DNA of 64,000 nt from Xiphias gladius (lineage: Eukaryota; Chordata; Actinopteri; Istiophoriformes; Xiphiidae): NCBI RefSeq assembly GCF_016859285.1, contig NC_053416.1:16386501-16450500 (forward strand). Reading direction: 5' to 3'. Below are positions 1-16,447 of this stretch, one piece after another; position 1 is the stretch's first letter; each line of letters opens with the position of its first letter. The notes under the pieces are model-generated. The model saw nothing but the letters and a program-made list of their open reading frames with translations. It searched no databases and was not told where the DNA came from. Made by a program: the position numbers and the translations under genes.

Positions 1-204
1 TGTAGATGTCACTCATGTCTTGAAACTGTATTGCAGTTTGTTCCATTGAGGCCACTGTTGGTGGATGAGCTGGTATCTCTGCCTCTTTGTGATGGAGACA
101 GCTCTTTGTGATTGTTACATGTCCAACTTTATAAGTTTCAAGTGAAGTGCTTGTTCTTTGATTGTGATACACTGACAACAAAACCTGATGTTTACCACTG
201 AAGC

Positions 205-545
205 TTGAAGGAATAGTTTGAGATTTTTGGAAATTTGCTTAATTGCTTTCTTTCTGCCTTCTGTCGATACTAGTCTCAGACGTTTCTTTTCAATCTGATG
301 CTGGAATGAGCAGCCCGTTAGCATAGCTTAGCATGTAGACGGGAAATAGTTAGCGGGGCTTTGTCCGAAGCTAATATATCCACTTACCAGACCCTCTAAA
401 GCTCACTAATTAACATTATATTTCATTTGTTTCATCTGCACAAAAACCAAAGTGTAAAAATGACAATTTGTGATTTTACAGGGGAGTTATGTGTGGAACT
501 GTTTTCTTCACTGGTTCCCTGGCAAGACTTCAAGAAGTTATATAT
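205..545 (+). repeat. Dispersed percomorph-type interspersed repeat
   Basis: The stretch carries word patterns I recall from a very common percomorph repeat: 'gttagcatagcttagcat', then 'ctctaaagctcactaatta', then 'acaaaaaccaaagtgtaaaa', ending in 'gggagttatgtgtg'. It lies 3' of the pcyt1b stop codon, in or beyond its 3' region. No coding exon was found between 1 and 685 on either strand. The family assignment is from memory, and the boundaries are approximate. Confidence 0.55.
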
Positions 546-685
546 TTAATCAAGATCACATCAATCAAGACTTATCAAGATAATATAAATACACCACTAA
601 ACAACAAACTCAGCCTAGAAATTAAAGGTTCTATATCTGTCATGGTTTAAGAGGGATTTTCCCTTCAATTAGCGTGTCCTGTGGA

Positions 686-3829
<3,144 letters not shown>

Positions 3830-4654
3830 CCTGGATATTCTGCTGCACCCACCTGCCACTCCTCTCTGCTGGTTTAACTAGCGCACAGCGGCGATTTCTA
3901 AGCCTGTCCGTGTTTTTAAGTATACATGCCAACTGCTTGCCTGACCCTGATGACGGGAGAAAGTAGTGAGCAAAGTTCAAGCCACTCTGGTGAAGGCGTT
4001 CAAAAATGTAGATTGCAGGACTTTCCCGTTCTTCATGTGGTTACAGTGAAGCTTAGGAAAGCAAACTTACACAGTCAGTAAACTCCATACACTATATTTA
4101 ACAGTCCAGCAAGAAGTGAAAGAGAAAAATGTTCATGTTTTGAAACATTTCTCACATTTCCTTCCAGACTGTGATATATAGAGAACAGAGTCTACTAGTA
4201 GAGTAATATTGCATGCTGAGGGAAGCTAAATTAAAACAACTATAAGTGCTAGGAGCTGTTACACCAGCAGCCTTTGGAACCAAATACAGAAGGACAATAT
4301 GTCCCAACATTTCACAAAAGCTGTCACAAGTTACCCACAGTGCTATGCTTGATATTATGTAATTTCTGTCGTGAATACAGTCTTGGTACATCTTAAAATC
4401 AATAACACGCTGCCCCTACCCACTTGCACATTTAGTTTTTGACACCACCTGCTTTACCATATACATTGTTTACAGTGTAGCGCCAGCTGTTGTAAAAGGC
4501 TACATGATTCATGTACACACATACAGTGTAAAACAATCTCAGAAAATCGACTATTCTCAATCTTAAATACATTAAATGCAAATTCAAAAATTCATTCAAA
4601 TTCTTATAGTATTTATGTAGAAAAAATAAGTTTTAGCCACACTAACAACTAAAA

Positions 4655-5095
4655 ATACTTTGGTGGATCAATCAGTCCATCTGGTTAGTTCAAATATCTC
4701 GAAAACTATTGAATGGATTGAAAAGAAATGTGGTACAGATACTGTATCTTGGTCATTCCCTGACTTTTCCTACAGCACCACCATGAGGTCAACATTTGTG
4801 ATTTTGAGTGAAATGTCCCCACAGCTATTGGATGGATTTCCATGAAATTTGGCACAGACATTCATGTTCCAATCAGGATGAACTATAATAACTTTAGTGA
4901 TCCCTTGACATTTCATCTAGCATCATCATCATCAACCAGTCAAATTTTTAATTTGTTCGATACATTATGGTTTATCCAGATGTACCCTGTGTTTAGTGCT
5001 AATTAGCAAATATTAAGATGCTAACATGCTGAACAAGCATTAAAACCTGCCAAACACCACCATGTTAGCATTGTAATCATGAATATGTTAGGGAT
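4655..5095 (+). repeat. Dispersed teleost repeat, 'atggatttccatgaaatttgg' / 'gctaacatgctgaac' type
   Basis: This copy contains the phrases 'attggatggatttccatgaa', 'atgttccaatcaggatgaa', 'gtgctaattagcaaatatta' and 'atgctaacatgctgaac'. I recall them together in a common fish interspersed repeat. A second, diverged copy with the same order of motifs lies at about 55035-55520. The two are non-adjacent and on the same strand, which supports a dispersed family. I cannot assign a class. Confidence 0.6.
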
Positions 5096-5675
5096 TGTAC
5101 AAACATTATTGGGCTGGAGAGGGTGGTTGAATCTTATAGAAAAAGGCTAGGTGTTCCACGGCATAATCAATATTTTTGTTAGACCTTTTGATGAGAAAAA
5201 TAAAGCCCGCCCGTCCTCCTGCTCTCCTAAAAATGACTACACCCCCAGCAAAACAAGGACCTGACCATCTCCTTTTCTGCCAGCAACCCCCCCCCCAAGT
5301 AATTTTCCCATAGTCCCTTAGTATACTGAAGTTAGCATTTAGCCTTACTGAAATACATGGTTGTTGAGTCTTAAAAATTTTTCAAAGATAAACAACCAGT
5401 GAAGTGTATCTGTTTTATCTTTATCTTATCTTCATCTTTATCTTATTTTTACTCACTTATTTTACTTTAAACATCAATCAAATGGTTTCAAGTTGGTGAA
5501 TGCTGGTTGTCAGGCAGTGAGAAATAAGGGCATGATTCGCCCCAAAATGAACATTCAGTCAACACCCAGACCAACTTAAACCGGAGGACCACAAGATAAA
5601 CCCTCAACACACAGTTTTTTTTTATTGCAAATTGAAAAGTACAATTATTATAACACATATGGTATATGCAGTACA

Positions 5676-7929
<2,254 letters not shown>

Positions 7930-8565
7930 CGGGAGTATTACTCTGCTGTTCTTCCTCTCACTTCCTGATCTCTGAACACTGCCCAAATATGTGAAGTGAC
8001 AAACAGTATAGCCTGTAACATTCTGGACATTTGACAGACCAGCCAGGAAACGTTATCCTCCATCAAAGGTAAGATTCTGATGACACTGAAGTTGTTGTTA
8101 AACTCTCTCACCGTTGTCAAATTTGTGCATATTGAATCTGAGGAGGATACTGTTCACTCAGTAAACATGAGGGGTCTACTGTAGCAGTAGAAGATACACC
8201 AGAGTTTCCGAGCAGGACAGACTATGATTTCTGCTGATATCAATTTCACTTATAATCACAATGTCTGAGATCAATAAAAGTGGGTGGAGGCAGAAAAAAA
8301 AAGGTTTTCAGTAGAATAGAAATTGGTTTTCCTAGCTTATTCATGAACATAGTTTTATGACATTGGAAGGTAAGTAAATAAGTAACTAACCTCCTTTTCC
8401 TTTGCTTTGGTCCAATGTTGCTGTGTCTGTTACTGTGTTTGTGTACATATGATTTGCTTTTAATTACAATATGGGCCAAATAACGTTTGACTGATGTTTG
8501 TTCATGTAATTGTCTGACTCAAATAACTCTGTTTGTAGATTATTTGCCCATGACTGGTGTAAAGC

Positions 8566-8676
8566 ATGTTCCTTTGGCAATATCTGATACTCCTGCTGAC
8601 AGCTGTTCAAATATGCAAAGGTAAGGCGCAAAACATGACACTCTGAAACGTAAATACACGTACACGTACAAGTACA

Positions 8677-8717
<41 letters not shown>

Positions 8718-11700
8718 TTGTCAGTAAGTGTATAGCAACTGTTTTCCTGGGAAATAGTCAAGAAATTTTTGGGAAAATCAACAAGTTTGAGCAAATGACC
8801 CACAATGGCATTGTATAGACCTAAACAGGGCTCTCAGCTGATGTACAGGGGCGTGAGAGAGTTTCGGCAACCCAGGTCAAACTTTCTGTTACTGTGAACA
8901 GTTAAGTGAGTAAAAGATGAACTGATCTCCAAAAGACATAAAGTTAAAGATGACACATTTCCTCAATATTATAAGAAAGATCACTTTTTTATTTCCATCT
9001 TTTACAGTTTCAAAAGGAAAAGGGACCGAAACAATTTACTGTAAAGTAGTTAGTTACACCCCCTCTGGCAAGTATCACAGCTTGTAAATGCTTTTTGAAG
9101 CAGCTAAGAGTCTTTCAGTTTTTCGTGGGATTCTCACCCATTCTTTCTTGCAAAAGGCTTCAGGTTCTGTGAGATTCTTGGGCCGTCTTGCATCAACTGC
9201 TCTTTTGAGGTCTATCCAATGATTTTCAATGATGTTTAGTTCGTGGGACTGTGAGGACCATGGCCGAACCTTCAGCTTGTGCCTCTTGAGGTAGTCCATT
9301 GTGGATTTTGAGGCGTGTTTAAGATTATTATCCAAGTATGTTGCACAAATATGACCTCAATGGAGGTCAGATTTGTGCAGGTGTCGCTGCACAGTAGAAC
9401 AGTGCACCACCACTCCAGAGTCTGCTAAATCTACATGAAGGTCTTTTGCAGCCAAATGGGGGTATTGATTTGCCTCTCTAGCAATCCTATGACCCGTTCT
9501 CTCAGAAAGTTTTCTTGGTCTTCCAGACCTCAACTTGACCTCCACCGTTCCTGTTACCTGCCATTTCTTAGTTACATTACAAACTGAGGAAGCGGCTACC
9601 TGAAAATGCTTTGCTACCTTCTTATAGCCTTCTCCTGCTTTGTGGGCATCAATTCTTTTAATTTTCAGAATGCTAGGCAGCATCTTAGAGGACCCCAGGG
9701 CTGCTGATTGTTGGGACAAGGTTTGAGGAGTCAGTATTTATAAAGCTTTAAAATTCTCATTACTTGGCCTTTTCTTAAGATGACCGTAAAAAGCTGTAGC
9801 CTTAACAAGCTAATTAAGGTCTGAGATCTTGGTAAAAGTTATCTGAGAGCTCAGATCACTTGGGTTGGCCAAACTTTTGTATGCTGCTCATTTCCCTTTT
9901 TTCAATCTAAAATCATACAAAACAAAAATAATACACCAATCCTACTTCAACTGTTGAAAAGAACGTTTCATCTTTAACTTTTTTCCTTTTGGAGATCAGT
10001 TCACTTAATTTGTCACAGTAACAGAAATTTTGACCAGAGGTGCCCAAAGTTTTTCATGCTACTGTATATGCAGCAGTGCTAATATGATTTATTGTGTAAC
10101 AGGTAGGGAGAGCAGCTGATGGCTTTTCTTAAATATAAACTTAGTTTGTTTGTTTGAGTAAATGGACATGCTGCCTGAAGAAAAATGTTTACACAATTGT
10201 AGGTTGATAGCAAGAAAACTATAAATCTAGACATCACCACTAGCTCAGGTAAAAATCCTTATCTTGTTGAAAACACACATCACTTGCTCAGCAGACAGTT
10301 GGCAGAAATAGAGATTAGTATCTGTCTGTTCTTGAATGACTTAATTATAATCGGTTGTTTGGCTCAATTATCGTGTATTTTGGTAGGTGGCACTGAGAAA
10401 ATCTGTTTTTTCGTGATGAATTATCATATTGTTTAGTGCTACTGGATAAAGCAACAAACGCCATAGTCTTTCTTGACTATCACTATTTTTGGCTGTGTTG
10501 TATTAGACTGTATTTAGTCATTATTTACGCAAGGTCATATCTTCTCTACAACTCCAGACATAACTGGTGGTAACGTGGTGTGGCCTCTTTTGTTATAATC
10601 ACATCTGCTTTTCTAAGGCTCTATAACCGTATATGTTAGTGACTGACATGATGTGAATCAGTTGCGTTACGCTGGTCCATGACAGTGCTATTACAAGTCA
10701 GCTCTACTCATAAAACTCAGTGTTGCCTAATCATCTGCGTTCCCAGCTGAACTCGTTCATGACGTGTCTTTCAAGTGGGCAAAGCAGTACTTGAGAACAG
10801 TATCACCCTAGAATTGCATGGAGTACTCCTACAAGGAGTCATATTCGATTTATGTCATTGATGAGGGCATAAACTTTGGATATTAAGTCATCAAAAATCT
10901 AAAGGTTACACAACCAAAGCTTATAAAATCAAACAGGTTGTGTCTAATTTATTCTTATTTAAACACCTCTCTCACTTTCTGCTCCTTCTTTTTTTCCCAA
11001 CATCACTCACCAGCTCAGAGATGTGACAAATTTACACATCTAAATCTCGGTCACGCATTCATTGGCACCAGCATCAGAATTAGATTGTTGCTCTACACCA
11101 GGGAAAATGGCACCTGTGGTACACTCTTGTCCCACAGCAACCTGTCTGCCCATCCCCAGTTCAACTTGTCCAGACCTACCACCTTCATCATTCATGGGTA
11201 TCGGCCCACAGGATCTCCACCAGTGTGGATAAAAAACCTCACGGAGCTGCTGCTGGCCAGGGAGGACACCAATGTCGTGGTGGTGGACTGGAACCACGGC
11301 GCTGCCAATGTGAACTATTTAAAGGCAGTGGAGAACACACGCAAGGCAGCAGCCAACCTCACTGCTTTCATTGAAATGATGAAGGTATGAGGTGTATCTG
11401 ACACTCCCTGTCTCCATCACTCTCACTGAAATGTCACAGACTGTTGTGTGTTACAAGACTAATGACTGATCTTTTCAGGAACATGGTGCCTCCCTGAGCT
11501 CCATCCATTTGATTGGAATCAGTCTCGGAGCTCATATATCAGGTTTTGTTGGCGCTAACCTGAATGGGTCAATTGGAAGAATTACAGGTAAGAGTGGCGC
11601 GTGTTGGCACATAAATTCAGATCGATTTCACTATCGGATTCAGAATTACGAGATGTGTTTTTGTCGAGAAATTTGTAGATAATTGTCCATTGACGCTTAG

Positions 11701-14700
11701 ACAAGTAGAAGAAATACTGCACATATTCCTCTCAGGCAGTTTAATCACTCACACAACCTTTGGTACCTTCCGTTTTACAGTTTTGGCATTTAGCTGAAAT
11801 GTTTACCAAGGACATTTCATTACAATTGTCATACTCGAATGAGCTTTAATTCCTAGATTGCTAACATAACAGTCAATAATAACACAGAGTGGGAGAGTCC
11901 TTGCTGACTTTGTTTTGGCTGTCTGGGCAGGAGTCAGCGTGTAAAATAATTGTCACAGTTGCGTTGATCCAATCCGAAAGTGCAGAGCCAGATATCCAGC
12001 ACTGCTGTAAATGAGTATCAGGTATAAGAACACCAGGAAAAGTAAAGAGAAGAGGAACAGGTCTAGGGATCCGCAGTGCTTCTGTAACAGCAAACAGTCA
12101 TATCAAACAGAAACTAGACCTGATGGTATCAGAATGCTTCTGTGTGAGAAAAATAATCAAAGATGTTTGAAAAAGAGCTACACTGGTTTGTCAGATGGGT
12201 CAAACGTAATTGATTTCGATGAGGAAAAGGGATAGAAGGTCAAGCAGTGCAGGGTCTTAAACTAAGTGATACCTAATTATTTTACAGTAAGGTCAAATTT
12301 TTTGTCTGGCAAAGCCTGCTATTTCTAGCACCCATCCACCCATTTTGGGTTCAGGAATAAACGTAAAGCTCTACTGAGGTCTACTGATGTGATGTTTGCA
12401 GCTCTGGATCCTGCTGGGCCCCAGTTCACTGGCACTCCTCCAGAGGACCGACTGGACTCCACAGACGCCCGGTTTGTGGATGTCCTGCACACAGACATAG
12501 ATGGTTAGTTAAGCTGAAATTCTGTATTGTATGTTTAGAATTGTTTTAAATGAGTTATATAAGTCTTTTCTTTTAATATAAAAAAAACGCACAGATGATT
12601 TATATGTGTAAAATTGTTGTTATTTTCATGTGCCAACCGTGTGTTTACAGCCCTGGGCTTCAGAGAACCTCTGGGTCACATTGATTTCTATGCAAATGGA
12701 GGAACAGACCAACCCGGCTGCCCAAAGACCCTCTTTTCTGGTAAGGTCTTTAAAATTATGGGACTTGTGTTATAAGCATATGGACAATTTGATTGTATTT
12801 CACTTTTTGTCTCACCCCTGTATAGGAGGAAGTTATTTTAAATGCGACCATCAGAGATCAGTGTCGCTCTACCTCGACTCTTTGAATCAGATGTGTGTCA
12901 GCAGGGCCTTCCCCTGCTCATCCTACAGCGACTTTCTGGATGGCAGCTGCTTGAACTGCGACCAGTTTGGTGCCGCTGGATGTCCTGTCTTTGGTTGGTA
13001 CTCTGATTATCTGTTAGAAATAAACAGCACACGTTGTTTCTGTCAAAATTTTGTCCCATGCTGATGGATAGTTACGAAAATAGATGGAAAAAAAAACAAA
13101 TTTTCATTTACAAGGTGGATACAGGTTTTAATCAAAAGACATGGACAAAATATTGAACAATGTAAGATCTACTCAGTATGGTGATACGGTGTATTTTGAC
13201 ATAAATAAATTAATCTTGAGGCATACACTGAATATTTTTAAGTAAAAAGTTATTTGGGTGTTGTATGGTCTGTCACCGTGTATGTATTTTTGAATGGCAT
13301 CCTTTATTTCTCCAGAGGTTACAGTATGTTGTCTTAGACCTGACGCAGCTGTTTTACTCAAATGCAGGCTATGACATCACTCGGTGGAAAAACGTCCTGC
13401 TGAGGCTTGGCCAAACAAAAACTTTCTTCACAACGAACGCAAAGTCTCCATTCTGCAGTAAGTAACAGAGCACTAATAATCACAGTCATAATCACCAGAC
13501 AGAAACCCACGGCAGAACCTAAATCTCAATGCGGCAACTGCACTCCACCCGGTCCAGTAACCCTGCTTGCCCTGCCAACTCCTGGTGGCACCATGTCTTT
13601 TCCACAAGATTTTACACTGTTAGATTTACGGTATGTTAATAATGTTTTTTAAGAAACGCATTAAAAGGAATATCAGAATTTTATAAAATAATCCATGAAA
13701 AATATGAAAGCATTCCTCTAGCCCATAATTTTGCAGAAAAGCACGACTATTCAATAGCTTTATAGGAAGACACAAATAAAATCCACCAAAAGGCGCGTTT
13801 ATCCCTTTATCTGAAGAAATTAAACACTACAAAGAACCTCACAAAATATATCTTACCAGACATTGATACCGTCAATGTCTGCTATCAGTAAAGCAGTTAT
13901 ATTGTAGGAAAAACATCATTTGCCTTTGTCTGTCCCATATTATAGGCACCATTCATGTACTGCTGGTATCGTTTTCACAGTCATCCCTCCTTTCATTTAT
14001 ACTGTAAATGCACCATACCAGCAGTTCAGAGAAAATAATGATCAACTCAAATTAAAAAGTTTTTTTTTTTGAGCTAAACAATATGCTTTCTATCCTCCGA
14101 GGATCAATGCAGTAGGTTGCAGTTTGACATATATTCTACTGCATCGTGGCACAAAAAAATGTTAATTTTTCAAATAACTACTCTGCATCGTTCATTTGGA
14201 TAAACAGTTTTCATTGAATACAGATTTGTCCCACATTAATAGCATACAAACAATATTCACAGAGCTGCACCTTCATGATCAGTATGAGGAAACGGAAGGA
14301 TGACAGTGAAAACAACCTCCTGTATTTACATGTGAATGAAGACCGTAAAATAAAAGACTGAAATTCAAAACTTAATTCCAATTTCATCTGACTGCACTTC
14401 AATCATGTGGGTGAATTGAGCCAAAAAAAAAAAAAGGTCATAAATGGTCTGTTCTTTAGTAAATTCAACTTCCGTGAAAGTATCAGTTCTAAGTACCATT
14501 TAATGTCAAAAAGATGGACATATTATTTTTGAATAACATTTTGAATGTCTTCTCAGTGACAAGCTACAGGGTGGAAGTGATGATATGGAACAAGGATGTT
14601 CGCTGGGGATACATTACTATTAAACTTCATTATAATGGTACAGAAGCAGTGGCAACCGTTGACCAGTAAGTCTTCTCTCCATTTATCATTAGTTCTGCTC

Positions 14701-15206
14701 AAAGTACCAATATTCCACTATGACTTCTCTTTCTCCCTCTGTTACTGCTTTCTCTCAGTAATGGGTGTGTGCTTTTTTTTTTTTTTTAAATCAGTAAATC
14801 ATCGAAGTTCAAGAAGTACACAGAGACCAAGTTGTTTGCACAGTTTGACAAAGACATTCAGTCCGTGGAAAAGGTGTCTCTCAAATTCTCCACTGGGAAT
14901 GTATTCAAGCCCAAATATAAGCTCCGTGTTCTCCGAATCCGTCTCACACATCTGGGACGCGAGGAGAGGTAAAGCAACACATATTGATTTTTAATCATTT
15001 CGTAACATCTTTCAGAAGTTTGATCAAATTGCCCCATAATTTCAGCCATTTTCACTGTCTAACTAATCAGACACTTCTCCCAGCTCTAGATTGACAGTAA
15101 TATCGATTTCGTCCCTCACAGGCCTCTCTGTCGATACGACATCCTTCTTGGTGACAACAGCGAGGTCAATTTCAGGCCCCTTCCATGTGAAGAGTCCAAC
15201 TTCTGA
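8566..15206 (+). CDS. liph: Lipase member H-like phosphatidic-acid-selective phospholipase A1
   Basis: This is a secreted or membrane-associated lipase of the pancreatic lipase family. LIPH proteins release 2-acyl lysophosphatidic acid from phosphatidic acid outside the cell. Ten exons join in phase: 8566-8620, 11014-11384, 11479-11587, 12402-12503, 12651-12740, 12826-12993, 13368-13457, 14557-14665, 14795-14968 and 15122-15206, giving 450 aa (human LIPH has 451). Exon 1 encodes a classic signal peptide, [17 protein letters not shown]. The triad is visible as Ser157 in GISLG, Asp181 in LDPAGP and His251 in CDHQRS. Each is offset by three from the human positions. The RPTGSPPVW and VVVVDWN motifs match the family. 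The C-terminal PLAT-like half is intact. Intron 1 carries a Tc1 element and a short CA tract. The exon 6 donor (GTTGGT) is weak. The gene could be either LIPH or the close paralogue LIPI. Confidence 0.93.
8680..8715. repeat. Short (AC)n tract in liph intron 1
   Basis: This pure AC run of 36 bases is preceded by 'gtacaagtacacgtac' and followed by the second copy of the 135-bp segment. It is the short counterpart of the giant tract at 5679-7794. Confidence 0.95.
8716..8850 (+). repeat. Duplicated 135-bp segment, copy 2
   Basis: It is identical to 7795-7929 and lies in intron 1 of the liph-like gene. Its last five bases overlap the first bases of the Tc1 element that starts at 8846, so the shared block ends at the transposon border. 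Confidence 0.95.
8846..10074 (-). mobile_element. Tc1/mariner transposon, internally deleted
   Basis: The ends are terminal inverted repeats of roughly 150-200 bp. Both contain 'ttctgttactgtga' and 'gaactgatctccaaaa', one on each strand. The element is flanked by the TA target duplication at 8844-8845 and 10075-10076. On the minus strand, 9719-9357 encodes the transposase N-terminal helix-turn-helix region, including [12 protein letters not shown]. 9335-9075 encodes the C-terminal part around the last acidic residue, including [13 protein letters not shown]. The roughly 100 residues between them, with the first catalytic Asp, are missing and the frame is broken, so the element cannot be autonomous. 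It lies antisense in intron 1 of the liph-like gene. Confidence 0.93.
9075..9719 (-). pseudogene. Broken Tc1 transposase
   Basis: There are two separate open segments, an N-terminal DNA-binding part (9719-9357) and a C-terminal catalytic end (9335-9075). The central DDE region is deleted. This is a remnant carried by the Tc1 element, not a host gene. Confidence 0.88.
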
Positions 15207-16447
15207 GGCAAAATCCGACCGCGTGTCGAAAACTTCACCGCTCGCTCTGGAAGAGGTTCAGCCGACATGTAATGTCCCTCCAGGACTGTACAGGAAAACA
15301 ATAAGGACTGCGACAATAGCATATCAATAGGCACTGACACAACGTGAACATTTGTGATCCGAAAAATGAAATGTGATATACCAATATATATATATATAGA
15401 TGTTTATATGTTTTTAAGAGAAAGAGAGAGAGACATGTTTTTCCTGAAAAGGGAACCTATTTGTATTTCACTGGTGGCGAAAAATAGAGATGGGAATGAG
15501 TTTTTGTTCATGCATTTGAAAATCCATCTCAAATGACTTTCAGATTTTTTTATTTTTTACTTTTTTTTTTTTACATATGATGCCAGTAATAACTATATAT
15601 TTATTTGTGTATATGAATTCATCCTTAATTAATGATCAAGTCAACAATAATGGCCAGCTCCAGCATCTTTAATGAATGCACAATGCACCACCCACATCCG
15701 CAACCGATTAATTAACTGGCAGCTTGGTCATTTTTTTATATGATCAAAAGGCAAACTAACTACTATGTGGTTTGAAAAATATATGCACCTAAAATGTGAC
15801 ACAAGTTTCATGTTTTTTGCCTCTACATCACATCATTATAAACAAATGATAGCTCCGCCCTCAGCTCTGCAGACTTACTGCTAGCTCTCATTACTCATCC
15901 TCCTTTCTGCCCGTTTCACTGTCAAATGTCTCCTACACAGCTGGATAAAGGAAAGAAAATTGACAGTGATGATCCTCAACCCATTTTCCAGGCCTAAATG
16001 ACTGAATCAGTCATTCAAAATCTGGGTTCCCACAGGAAAGAGAATCCTGTCTTTCCTCTTCTTGGAAACATCAAGACAATTGCATGTGTTACTGGGCCTT
16101 GCTCTGCTCATTTCCAGAGAGAGCGGTCAACAGATATTCCTCTCGGCATAACACTGGATCATTGCTCCCACTGTCTCTCATCTTGACACTTTCAGCAGTG
16201 ACTCAGTAAAGAAAAACATTCAGTCCTCTTGGCCATTCAGCAGTCCAACAGAAAAGTAAAAAAGTTACCAGCTAAGAAAAATGTTTTTTTTTTTTTAAAT
16301 AAAAATTCAATCATTTTTCATCAAAAAGGAGCAAGGAGGACTTTTTTAAACTCAGAAAAATATCATTTATCAGGTAAGTGTACAACAGGACCTTTAAACT
16401 TGGTTCTTTTGCTTCAAATCAGGATCTCTTGTCTTTGATGATTCCAC
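15207..16447. other. Convergent spacer between liph and sh3kbp1-like gene
   Basis: The two flanking genes converge here, so the stretch should hold the 3' UTRs of both. It is AT-rich and has a short TA run at about 15380-15396. I see no further exon or recognised repeat. Confidence 0.5.
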
